From: Scortum barcoo
Lineage: Eukaryota; Chordata; Actinopteri; Centrarchiformes; Terapontidae
Direction: 5' to 3'
Assembly: GCA_023238725.1 (NCBI GenBank)
Contig: CM041534.1
Coordinates: 4,600,449 to 4,664,448 of the forward strand
Length of the DNA: 64,000 bases
In this document: one piece after another, positions 35,067 to 45,161 of the stretch
Layout: every line of letters starts with the position of its first letter
How positions within the stretch are numbered: the stretch's first letter is position 1
Notes under the pieces: model-generated
Database searches by the model: none
What the model was told of the DNA's origin: nothing
The model's input: only the letters and a program-made list of their open reading frames with translations
Translations under genes and position numbers: made by a program

Positions 35067-36260
35067 TGTGGCAAGACGGCGAGCGGCATACAGTTGAAGG
35101 GAGAAATTACCCAGGGGAACTCAGACTGGGAAACTAACCCAAACTTTTAATGGCTAGGCACACAGGTTTGTTTACACCACAGGGCAGAGACTGTTTTAGT
35201 TTACCAGAGAAACCATTTTATTTAACAGAAACAATCAAAAGCAAAACAACCAAGTGTCTATAAAATTAATGTTTGGGCAAGATTAGATAAAAATACAGGG
35301 CTGGGGCTGACCACAGCAGCAGCATTAACTGAAAAGGGGAGAAACTCAAACCAAACCACCCGTGCACTGTACACCAAATAAAGCACTCGTGAAGAAGGGG
35401 GTGCTGCCTCGGGCCCACAGCACCTGCACACAGAATAAGTGTTAAAAATCAAGCCACAAATGAACAACCCAGTGCATAAAACAAAACTACAATAATAAAA
35501 ACAGAACCTACTAAATCTAACAAAAACCAATATACCATAAACAGAACAATATAATACAAAGAGAAAAGAGACCTAACGAGCTAAAACCGGAGAGCTCCGC
35601 AGAGCTAGAACGAGCCCGTAACAGAACAGGAGGGCTTTATAGAGCCACACAAACCAAGACAGGGGAGCTGGGCCAGGATTAATAAACCCACAGGATGGTT
35701 GGCAATTACCCAGAGCAGCTAAAATGTGAACAAGTAAATTTATTATTAATATAAAATCTGCCGATTGATAATTGCCTAATCTAAAAATGAAACCCATACA
35801 TACCCAAACGATGCAGCGTCAGTGTGACCCCAGAGGAGACAGAGAGGGCCAAGCGGCACAATCCCTCTGCAGCATAATATATAAAAATGTGCCAGGATGA
35901 GCCAGACTACATGCAAAATTACGGACGAGGCGGACTCACTGTGTCACACATGTGAGGCCAGACCTGTGACGCAATCAATCCGCGCTGCGGTGAGGAGGAC
36001 AGATAAGGAGTCCGCATGTTGTGCGCATGAATGGATGAGGAGATGGCAGCGTGTCTTACCTGTTTCAAGAGGTTTCGTGACACAAAGGCCGCCACGTCAA
36101 TTAAGCCACGCTGTCACGCCAGCTGCAGCTACCACCGGAAGGCCAGGCAAAGAGATCAAGGTGCGCTACACCTGAATTTATACACACCTGTTCGGCGCCG
36201 CCCATCCAACAATGCGCCGTAGCTCTGACCGCACAGTGAGGAAAGAGACCTCCGGCTACA
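35067..36260. mobile_element. 1.2-kb TG...CA insertion, probable solo LTR
   Basis: It starts TGTGGCAAGACGG, ends CTCCGGCTACA and is flanked by the 4-bp duplication TTTG (35063-35066 and 36261-36264). The related segment at 43635-43655 reads 'tgtctgttatttggtttgat' without it, which is the empty site. No coding domain was seen. A TATAAA-like box occurs on the minus strand near 36175 and on the plus strand near 35878, so orientation is open. Length is large for a gypsy LTR but possible for an ERV-type LTR. Confidence 0.65.
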
Positions 36261-36273
36261 TTTGGTTTGATAG

Positions 36274-36347
36274 AGCTGCACTGAAATCATTGCAACAACT
36301 GTCAGCTACAAGGGAAACACAACAGAAATCAGTGTCTTTAGTAAAGG
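36274..36347 (+). CDS. Coiled-coil gene, candidate exon next to the 1.2-kb insertion
   Basis: tttgatag|A then AALKSLQQLSATRETQQKSV and SLVK|gtgagt. The paralogous block at 43655-43720 encodes AALTEEDRLSSHLTTKS from the same acceptor context. The exon is short, like the other 50-70-nt blocks. The phase does not simply match the next candidate exon at 37253. Confidence 0.35.
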
Positions 36348-36881
36348 TGAGTATAAAATCCAAACACCAGTGTTACATGTAACTCTCATGATATATATGT
36401 TAGTTAATGTAGAGTTGAACTTGCCATTAGAGGTGCTGGTAGGTGGATTTTGTTAGCTTCACACACAGCCAGGCTAGCTGTTCATTGTTTCCAGGCTCTG
36501 TGCTAAGTTAATCAAATGGGCTGCTGCCTGTAGCTTCTAAGAAATCTTAGCCTACCTCCAAGAAATGTACTGAAGCTTTCTGTTATCTTTGCTGGATGAG
36601 GATGAAGACCAATGTTAAAATTGGCTTTTACTTGGTTCATGTTATATTTGCACTTTTTATTTGGTTCATTTTATATTTGCACTATTCTGTTCACTTTAGA
36701 TTTGTACTTTTCCACTAACTCATGTAACTTTTAGTTGTTTTCAGTTAATCAGAACAGTGTGACCCTTGATAGGCAAATCAGATGTACCCACAAATTCCTC
36801 ATTAATTTGCCAGCTGTTTTAAATACATGCCTCAAGGACAACATTCACTCATGTTTCATATCACATTTCAGTAAGATCACG

Positions 36882-37168
36882 TGTACAGAGGTTGGCCTGT
36901 TCACGTCAGAGATAACTGGCCAATGAGACTCGGTGGCGCGTAAGTCCAACCTCTGTACAGGGGCAGTCCCAGCCCAAGAAGATAACTGTGAATCACACCC
37001 GGAGAAATCGAGGCTCCATCTGACTGAGATCCTGCGAGAGCTCTGTCAGTTTGATCCCAGCGCTGTAATACTTTACCTGTGACCTGAATAAACTGTACAT
37101 CTGTGAACTGAAGATTTCTCCGGTTTGTTCTTGGGCTTCCAACTAAAGAAATGGGGCATCTGTCACAC
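36882..37168 (+). mobile_element. LTR-like fragment with AATAAA
   Basis: It contains a CCAAT box (about 36919), AATAAA in 'ctgaataaactgtacatctg' (about 37087) and an LTR-type 3' segment 'tctccggtttgttcttgggc'. It begins TGTACAGAGG and a possible end is TCTGTCACA. No target duplication was confirmed. A 14-nt inverted repeat lies at its left end. Confidence 0.4.
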
Positions 37169-37252
37169 AACACACACAAAAAGCCCAAACTAAACCAAAA
37201 CTAAAATGTTCCAGTATTCTGTTACTGATCTGTGTTTTATGTGTGTGTTTAG

Positions 37253-37448
37253 CTGGCGGAGTTGTGCTAAGGGCCTGTGGAAAGGAGTGAAGGTAGCAGG
37301 AGCCGTGGCCTTTTGTGTTTTACTTCCTTTGGGTGTCATGGCCTCTGACTGCTACAATCCACATCCCAACTACAGCCTTTGGGACATTGCTTTGGACCTG
37401 ATGGAGCCCTACGGCCAGCTCCATCACACGGTCCCTCCTGTGTACTAA
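37253..37448 (+). CDS. C-terminal exon with a transmembrane segment, unrecognised protein
   Basis: Acceptor tgtgtttag|C followed by 64 codons and a stop: WRSCAKGLWKGVKVAG, then a hydrophobic helix AVAFCVLLPLGVMA, then a Tyr/Pro/His tail (LDLMEPYGQLHHTVPPVY). I do not recognise it. Its position after the coiled-coil exons suggests the gene encodes a tail-anchored coiled-coil membrane protein. The joining phase with 36274-36347 is not resolved, so the link is inference. Confidence 0.45.
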
Positions 37449-37564
37449 CAGGTAGACTTGGGGGAGTGACGTCTATGGTCGTGCGCTTCACCGAAAGACT
37501 GGATAACACACCAAACTGAGCCTTTAGATTAGACTTAGATTGACTAAATTGGCCACTTAACACT

Positions 37565-37690
37565 TTGCACCAATCTGCCCAGGAAGAGGGCTCCCTCATT
37601 TGTGGTCCTTCCCAAGGTTTCTTCCTTTTTCTTCCCACAAAAGGGATTTTTTGGGAGTTTTTCCTTGCCCTTTTGAGGGGGTGCTATTTT
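37565..37690 (-). repeat. Interspersed fish repeat, reversed copy
   Basis: 'cccaaggtttcttccttttt' and 'gggagtttttccttgccctt' are the reverse complement of the 3' part of the repeat at 34652-34975. It lies in the presumed 3' UTR region of the 37253 exon. Confidence 0.55.
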
Positions 37691-38530
37691 AAATTCCAAA
37701 TGTCATGTGGTCTCATACTTAACTTTTTATCTATTTTTCATCTGTGTTTTTGGGTGTTCATTTAAATGTTTTTTTTTTTTTATCAAGGCTTCATACTTAG
37801 CTTTTTATCTATGTTTTTATGCGCATTTTTGGGTTCTAATTTAAAGCATTTTTTTTTCTTGAGGCCTCCTAGTTAGCTTTTTGTTTGTTTTAAATGATTA
37901 AATTAGACTATTTGTATAAAAATAAATTGTGGCCTCGTGGTTAGCTTTTTATTTGTTTTGAATGGCTAAATGAGAATATTTGCATTAATTATTAAATGAT
38001 AGAAAATAATCACTGTAAAGCTTTGACTGTTTTGTCTTTTTTATGGACCCGCATTGAAAAAACTACCATTTAAGAATAACGACTTAATTGAGCCCAGATG
38101 GGGCCCTATTGATTGAGGTGGGGCCCTAAATGCAGCATTCACCTTCCTAAAAGATGAGCAAGGAAACTATAAATCAACCATTAAGTGATGAAGCAGTTGT
38201 AAGGTTTTGTTCATAAATCAGTTTAACTGAAATAGCACTACTTTATCTATTTATTAGTTAGTTTAGTTTAGTTAACTAATTTATTATTGGGTGGCAGTTT
38301 TTTAGTATTTGCCAAAACCAAATAGATGTGTTGACTTCTGGAAAATCATTTTTTCTTTTTTTGATTATATTTGACGTTATAGTCATTACACAAAGTGTAA
38401 ATGTGAACACAACAAATGCAACATGTATAACATGCATAACATGTAATCAGAGGTGAAAAAGTAAAGTACATATATATATTAGTAATACATAGGGTAAACA
38501 GTAAGGGGTGCATGTGAATATGCTAAGATA
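37691..38530. other. AT-rich non-coding stretch
   Basis: It contains several related T-rich blocks ('ttagctttttatctatgttt' and similar at about 37720, 37797, 37875 and 37940), which look like diverged internal repeats of about 70-80 bp. No coding potential was seen. Confidence 0.5.
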
Positions 38531-38536
38531 TATATA

Positions 38537-38539
<3 letters not shown>

Positions 38540-38604
<65 letters not shown>
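38540..38604. repeat. (TA)n microsatellite
   Basis: About 32 TA units, followed by a second shorter TA run at 38612-38627 and a TAGAA pentamer repeat at 38627-38644. Confidence 0.95.
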
Positions 38605-38608
<4 letters not shown>

Positions 38609-38644
38609 GTGTATATATATATATATAGAATAGAATAGAATAGA

Positions 38645-38758
38645 ATTCAACTTTATTGTCATTGCACCTGCAGTACAGAGCAAACGAAATGCAGTTTGCA
38701 TCCATCCAGAAGTGCTTTTAGCAGTACAATATAAATATAAATGTTACAATGTCCACAA
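38645..38758 (-). repeat. LINE 3'-tail fragment, antisense, between two TA arrays
   Basis: 'ttcaactttattgtcattgc' and 'gaaatgcagtttgcatccat' match a common fish L2/Rex-type non-LTR 3' end in reverse. The (TAGAA)n and TA arrays at its margin are its tail-derived repeats. Confidence 0.55.

Positions 38759-38759
<1 letters not shown>

Positions 38760-38847
<88 letters not shown>
38760..38847. repeat. (TA)n microsatellite
   Basis: About 44 uninterrupted TA units. A third, shorter TA/TG compound array lies at 38990-39053. Confidence 0.95.
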
Positions 38848-38849
<2 letters not shown>

Positions 38850-38989
38850 AGGCTATAGTCAGATATTTGTATTAGAATTCTAATAGTTGTATGTGAAATG
38901 GTTATCTATACAATATTTACAGTAGTGTGGATGTTATCAAAAATATATACAGAAGTGTATTATCATTACAGTAGTGCAATGAGGATTGC

Positions 38990-39054
<65 letters not shown>

Positions 39055-39314
39055 GTTGTGTGGGAGCACATGTAGTGCAGAGAAGCTCTCACTGTTGTAC
39101 ACAGTTCAGTGATACTGAATACTGAGGATGTAATTGAGTATGTTCCTCAATGTGCATCCCTAAATACACAGTTAAAATGAATCACTTCACTCCCAGGTTT
39201 TTCCCAGTACAGCCTTGCTTGTTCTGGTCTGAGCAGTGACTGCTTCATGGTAGTTAATGTTAGCTACTGTTAAAGTTGACATCACTGTATCATATCATTG
39301 TCTTGAACACTCTA

Positions 39315-39500
39315 CTTGTCAAGTCACTTTTATTTATACAGCCCAATATCATAAACTTGCCCCAAGGGCCTTTTCAGCCTCTCTCCAGCATTCAACATCT
39401 TTTGTCCTTAGACCCTTGTCTAAGGGAAAAATCCCCCCCAAAACAGAGAAAACCAGAGGAAAGCTCAGAGACAGAGAAGCAATAGATCAATATAGTATAA
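39315..39500 (+). repeat. Interspersed fish repeat, second plus-strand copy
   Basis: 'tttatttatacagcccaata' and 'ttttgtccttagaccctt' correspond to the repeat at 34652-34975. It is diverged. Confidence 0.55.
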
Positions 39501-39614
39501 TTATAGTATAGTCAGGCTGACAAAGGCTGACCCCCTACTGGACCCCCTTCAGGTTCTCTCCCAGTTGGTGTAACCCAGGACATATCTCCGTGAAAGACAG
39601 TCTCATGTTGCCGG

Positions 39615-42400
39615 GACCTCGAGCTGCTAGCTGTTAGCCTGCGGCCATATTATCTGCCGAGGGAGTTCAGTCACGTGATCTCCGTCTGTGTTTACATCCT
39701 CCGAGAGCGGATCAGTTACTGCCTGTGAGAAAATCCACTCTGTCACAGCAAGGCTGCAGACACAGCACCCTGAGGCATTCATGATCATCTCTGGGGACTT
39801 TAACCATGCAACTTTGGACTCTACTTTGGCTGTTTTTAATCAGGTTGTAGACTGTCCGACCAGAAACAACAGGACAATTGATCTCCTGTATGTTAATGTA
39901 CGGGACGCATACAGATCGACTCCCCTCCCCCCAATGGGGAAGTCTGATCACAACCTGGTCCACCTACAGCCACTGTATACCCCCCTGGTCCAAAAGCAAC
40001 CGGTGACAACCCGATCAGTCAGGAGATGGTCCCCTGGGAAGGAAAGTGCCCTTGAGAGACTGCTTTAACACCACAGTCTGGGACGGATGTGCTGATGAAC
40101 CCGCATGGTGAGGACATAGAGGGGATGACACACTGTCTGACGGATTACCTGAACTTCTGCGCAGACGTGGTCTCCCCTGTCAAGACTGTCCGCTGCTACC
40201 CTAATAACAAGCCATGGGTAACACGGGAAGGGAAGTCAAGACTGTCCTCAACAAGAAGAAGGCTGCCTTCAGGAGCAGAGACAGGGAGGCCATGAAAGCA
40301 GCACAGCAGGAGGTGAAACACTGTGTGAAGGAAGCCAAGGACAGCTACAGGAGAAAGGTGGAGCAGAAGCTGAGGAAAAACAACATGAGGGAGGTCTGGG
40401 AAGGTGTGAGGACCATCACAGGTCTCAACACAAAGACCAGAGCCGTAGGGGGGACAATGGAGAGGGCAAACGAACTGAATGACTTCTTCAACAGGTTCAA
40501 CCAGCCCTTGGCCTCCCCACCCCCGCCCTCACCACAGCCACCCCACCCTCTCCCCTCCACACATCTCCCTCCAGACACCACAACACCACCCCCTCCTCCC
40601 CCACATCAACACAATCTGCCACTCATCACCACAGACCAGGTCAGAGGACAGCTGAGGAAGCTCCGACCCAGGAAAGCCGCAGGCCCAGATAAAGTGTGTC
40701 CAAGACTACTGAAGACCTGCGCGGCAGAACTGGGGGAACCACTACAACGGATCTTCAACCTTAGCCTGCAAATTGGGAGAGTTCCCACCCTCTGGAAGAC
40801 ATCCCGCATTGTTCCAGTTCCGAAGAAGAACCGGCCCAGCGAGCTGAATGACTTCCGACCAGTGGCGCTCACTTCACATCTGATGAAGACGTTGGAGCGG
40901 CTCTTCCTCAGCCTCCTCAGACCCCAGGTGCAACACGCACGCCCAGGATCGCCTGCAGTTCGCCTACCAACCAGGTGTTGGTGTGGAGGATGCCATCCTC
41001 TACCTGCTCCATCGAGCCCACTCCCTCCCATCTGGATAAGGGAAGCGGCACAGTGAGGATTCTTTTCTTGGACTTCTCCAGTGCCTTCAACAATACCATC
41101 CAGCCCACTCTGCTTCGGGACAAACTGGAACTGCAGGATGGGAGTGGACCCCCAGCTGATGGACTGGATCTCTGACTACCTCACTGGCAGACCACAGTAC
41201 GTCGGGCTGAAGGACATCAAGTCTGACACGGTGGTCAGCAGCACTGGAGCCCCCCAGGGCACAGTGCTGGCCCCTCTTCTCTTCACCCTGTACACCTCAG
41301 ACTTCTTCTACAACTCGGAGCTGTCATGTCATATTCAGAAATACGCTGATGACACAGCCATCGTTGGGTGCATCAGGGAGGACAGAGAGGAGGAGTATCG
41401 GAGACTGGTAGGGGACTTCGCTGCATGGTGCCACACTAACCACCTACAGCTCAACACCTCTAAGACGAAGGAGCTGGTTATTGACTTTGGGAGGTCCAGA
41501 CCAAGACCGCGACCAGTCCTGTTAGAGGGAGCTGAGGTGGAGGCTGTGGACTTCTTACAGATACCTCGGGCTGTGGCTGGACAATAAACTGGACTGGACA
41601 ACGCACACCAGCCACCTGTATGGGAAGACACAAAGCAGGTTGTACTTCCTAAGGAGACATCTGCAGCAAACTTCTGCAGATGTTTTACCAGTCTGTGGTT
41701 GCCAGTGTCCTCTTTTACACTGTGGTATGCTGGGGGGGCAGCATGTCCAAGAAGGACACATCCAGACTGGATAAACTGATCAGGCGGGCCGGCTCTGTGG
41801 TCGGCATGAAGCTGGACTCTCTGGTGACGGTGGCAGAGTCGAGGACTCTGGACAAACTGCTGGATATTATGGACAATGCCAGCCACCCTCTGCACACCGT
41901 CATCAGCAACCAGAGGAGCCTGTTCAGTGAAAGACTGCTCCTTCCCAAGTGCAGGACCAACAGGCTTAAGAACTCCTTTGTCCATCATGCCATCACACTC
42001 TACAACTCCTCACAAGGGGGGAGGACATAGAGTAGGGGTGGCAGCCATTGTACACTTACCTGTACAACACACATACAAACACTTTGGACACTTTTTTCCT
42101 CTGGTGCAATAATAACCTCATCATATGGTGCAATAACTTTAATTTATAATTTATAATCCGTAACTTATTCCATACAAGCCATAACTTATTTCTAGAAGCC
42201 ATACTCAGCTCTATATATTTACTTATATTATTTTATTCTCATTTCTTATTTTTTGTATTTTTTTTTTTTAAGTACTTACTGTTTATTTTTCACCTGCGTG
42301 CTTCTTCTGTATATATATGCTGCTGGAAACTTAAATTTCCCTGAGGGAGCCATCTCAAAGGGATCAATAAAGTCAAGTCTAAGTCTAAGTCTCTAAGTCT
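39615..42400 (+). mobile_element. L2/CR1-superfamily LINE, 5'-truncated and frameshifted
   Basis: The C-terminal part of an AP-type endonuclease (FMIISGDFNHATL, then GKSDHNLVHL) lies at 39720-40068. The reverse transcriptase follows at 40214-41587 with ELNDFRPVALTSHLMKTLER, a motif B GAPQGTVLAPLLFTLYTSDF and catalytic YADDTAIVG. A C-terminal region extends to about 42030. It ends in a 3' tail 'gggatcaataaagtcaagtc' with short AAGTCT repeats. There are at least three frameshifts, so it is inactive. Assignment between L2, Rex1 and CR1 clades is uncertain. Confidence 0.85.
40214..41587 (+). pseudogene. LINE reverse transcriptase, broken
   Basis: Open frame 40214-41056 covers the linker and RT fingers, with a Pro-rich spacer around 40500-40615. 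A frame change near 40925-41100 leads to 41081-41587 with the palm (YADD) and thumb (HTNHLQLNTSKTKELVIDFG). Target-primed reverse transcription is the family role; this copy cannot make it as one protein. Confidence 0.8.
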
Positions 42401-42877
42401 CAGTTAAACAGGTCATTAGATGATGCAGTCAACGTTGGACTGTACTACATCCTGCAACACCACACATCACCTTATTTATCTAGCCTGAAATCTGCTGATA
42501 GAAACACAACTATGTTTGGTAGAGAGGCTGTAAGAGAAAAGCCCAGCATTGTCTAACATGTTTTGTGTGAAGGGATCGTCATTGTTCTTTGAAAGGCACA
42601 AACAGTGGACCTGTTGGAAATGTGGTTGGGACCATCTCCATCATGACATTTCTAATAAAAAAGTATGTTACTGCCCTCTGATTAGACTTTCTAAATTGTA
42701 GATGTAGAGTGAGGATTTGGCTTCTTTTGTAAAACAGGCCAACAAGACTTCAAAATGATCGGTGTTGACCTGACAGTGTATCTGGTTCAATGCCCGATCT
42801 GACCAGCCATTAGTCTCCACCTAAAGTGATGTCGATGTCTGACCCTGATTTTGATGCTTGTCTTTTGTTTTGTGCAG

Positions 42878-43480
42878 GAAAAGGAAAATCAGAAATTGAG
42901 GAAGACAAAAGAAGATTTGACATCTCAGGTCTGACCTCTGACTCTGCCTTCTACATATTATCTCCGCTCTCCTCCTGTGTCTGTATTTATTCTGTATAAT
43001 TTCAAAGTCAAATTTTAATCTCTAAAAACAACATAAAGCATTTGATAGTTGGATGCATGCCAATGCCACTGATTTAGCTCTTGTTCATTTCTGAGCATCC
43101 TCCTCTGGATCCCACTGTCACTCTGAGCTGTCCTCTTTCAGCTGGATCAACTCTCTCTCAGAGAGACGTGAAGAAGAGTTGAAAAACTTGGAGAGAGAGA
43201 GAGAGAGAGAGAGAGAGCGTAGCAGGAATTGAAGGTAAAACACTGTCGCTTAATGTCATGTGATCAGCTGTCCAAATAGCACATTTATTGAGTCAAGCTA
43301 TAGTATCATAGTTGATGGTTGACATGTTTGCTGTTTTATAGCAAACACTGGAGGAGGTTCAGGAAGTTCTGCTTCTTAAAGACGAAGAAATAAAGATGAG
43401 ATAGATACTTTATTGATCTCCAAGAGAAATTCACAAATTCACAAGATGCAGCTGAGGAGCAGACAGGTGGAGCAGATGTT
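42878..43480 (+). pseudogene. Coiled-coil gene, partial second copy
   Basis: 42878-42928 (tgtgcag|GAA...CAG|gtctga) encodes EKENQKLRKTKEDLTSQ. A block at about 43142 (ctttcag|CTGGATC) runs into a stop, but in another frame reads EEELKNLERERERERER across an expanded GA repeat. 43343-43400 (tttatag|CAAAC) encodes QTLEEVQEVLLLKDEEIKM. Then a LINE-tail fragment interrupts, and GCAGCTGAGGAGCAGACAG at about 43448 matches copy 1 at 34521. It is broken by a frameshift. Confidence 0.45.
43399..43445 (-). repeat. Short LINE 3'-tail insertion
   Basis: 'agatactttattgatctcca' is the reverse of the classic fish LINE 3' end (ggatcaataaagtatct). It interrupts the coiled-coil exon relative to copy 1. Confidence 0.5.
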
Positions 43481-43725
43481 ACAATTACTGTGTTATATTT
43501 TTGCTGGTTATGTTGGTAGAACAGTCTGATTTAGTTTAGTCCATAATTGATCAACAGCATTTTAAAATAACTGTTTGTCTGTAGTTTATTTCCCTGGTTG
43601 TCAGTGTTGATCATTTTGTAGCTGAGCATCTGTCTGTTATTTGGTTTGATAGAGCCGCTCTGACTGAAGAGGACAGACTTTCATCACATTTGACAACAAA
43701 GTCAATCTCGCCAGTCGTGATGTTG

Positions 43726-43733
43726 TGACGTCA
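43726..43733 (+). promoter_or_regulatory. CRE (TGACGTCA) in the ptrh2 promoter
   Basis: A perfect palindromic CREB/ATF site in 'tgttgtgacgtcatcacc', about 65 bases before the candidate 5' UTR donor at 43798. Binding is inferred, not shown. Confidence 0.5.
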
Positions 43734-43739
43734 TCACCA

Positions 43740-45161
43740 AGCGCCCATCAGAAAAGTAGTTTCATTCATGCAGTCAGGAACTCCGAGCAGACCAGCAGGT
43801 ATGGGAGCTAAAACCAGATATATGCACTGTGTGTCAGCTCTGTGAGGGGTTTAAATGGATGAACACGAGTCCGTACAGCAGCCTTTTCTCTAGTTTGTAT
43901 GGTAACTGTAGGCTAGTTTCACATTTACATTGAGTTAGCTAACTAGCTTGCTAGCTGAAGAAGTTGTTGCGTCCAGCGTGCAGTATGTTCATATGACACA
44001 TCTGACACATCGGTTATTGTTTGTGCTCCTACAAGACATTGTAAGAGGCACGCAGAGTTAAACTATTCAACACAGTTAGCAGATGGTAACCATGTAAAGT
44101 TAATCATTTCTAAAGGTTATTAAAGCAGTAACCTTCCAGAGCTTCCACGAGTGAACATGGATGAAAAAGGAGAGATGAGTTCAAATCTAAACATGTAGGT
44201 TTCCATGGTAACTAGGGGAGATAGTGTGACATGATAAAAAGCTCCAGAACAGCAACTGAATGGAGACTGTGATTAGATTGTTTGTCAACAGCAATTTCCA
44301 GGGTTACTATTGATATTTTAATTTTAATGACACTGAAACCTCTTATGATCACTTCTGTCCAAGCCAAATTGATGATCACTGTAAATAATGCAAGGTATCA
44401 TGGGTGGAAAGGAAAAGTAAATTAGAAGGACTATAGTTTCATTTTTCTCCAGGTGGTTTCATGTACAAAAAGACCCCAAATGAAGACAGTAAACAGCAAA
44501 TTATTGAAACAGTATAGGAGGGATTTGGTAGGTAGGTGGTTTCCAGTGTATGATATTGCTGTCTCAAACTTTTCACCTATCAAACGTCTAGGTGTGGATG
44601 TGTGACATGTAACTAATCTGTTCTGTTGTTTTTACAGGCTTAACTATGGATTTTCTATATGGTCATTTGGGTTTGGGTGTCGTAGCAGGACTGGGCTGTG
44701 GGCTCCTCCTCGGTTGGCACCTTCGCAGTCGCTTGGGTTCGACATCCAAAAGCGTGATGGCAGCCGTGGGGAACGGCACTGGTGAAGCAAGCGTGATGGG
44801 AGAAGGCGGCGAGTTCAAGATGATACTGGTGGTCCGGAACGATCTGAAAATGGGCAAAGGGAAAGTCGCCGCCCAGTGCTCACATGCTGCTGTATCGGCT
44901 TACAAACAGGTTCTGCGCAAAAACCCAGAGCTCCTCAAACAGTGGGAGTACTGCGGCCAGCCCAAGGTGGTGGTAAAGGCCCCAGATGAGGACACCCTGA
45001 TCAGTCTGCTGGGTCACGCCAAAGAAGTGGGGCTTCCTGTCAGCCTGATTCAGGACGCAGGGAGGACACAAATCGCACCCGGATCGCGCACCGTGCTGGG
45101 TATAGGTCCAGGCCCAGCTGATCTGGTCGATACAGTCACTGGAGACTTGAAGCTGTACTAG
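43740..45161 (+). CDS. ptrh2: ptrh2, peptidyl-tRNA hydrolase 2, mitochondrial (Bit1)
   Basis: Coding is a single exon, 44646-45161 (171 aa); mammalian PTRH2 is about 179 aa. It releases peptides from prematurely freed peptidyl-tRNA, and in vertebrates also acts at the mitochondrial outer membrane in cell-adhesion-dependent survival signalling. Residues 1-30 form a hydrophobic anchor (LGLGVVAGLGCGLLLGWHLR). The PTH2 domain follows from about residue 58: ILVVRNDLKMGKGKVAAQCS, HAAVSAYKQ, LPVSLIQDAGRTQIAPGSRT, ending GDLKLY. A non-coding first exon probably ends at 43798 (CAG|gtatgg), with acceptor at 44637 (tttacag). The gene is complete and intact. Confidence 0.96.

Noticed and set aside
38540..39053. 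Direct-repeat arrays that could suggest a CRISPR
   Set aside because: They are simple TA/TG microsatellites without spacers, in a vertebrate genome.
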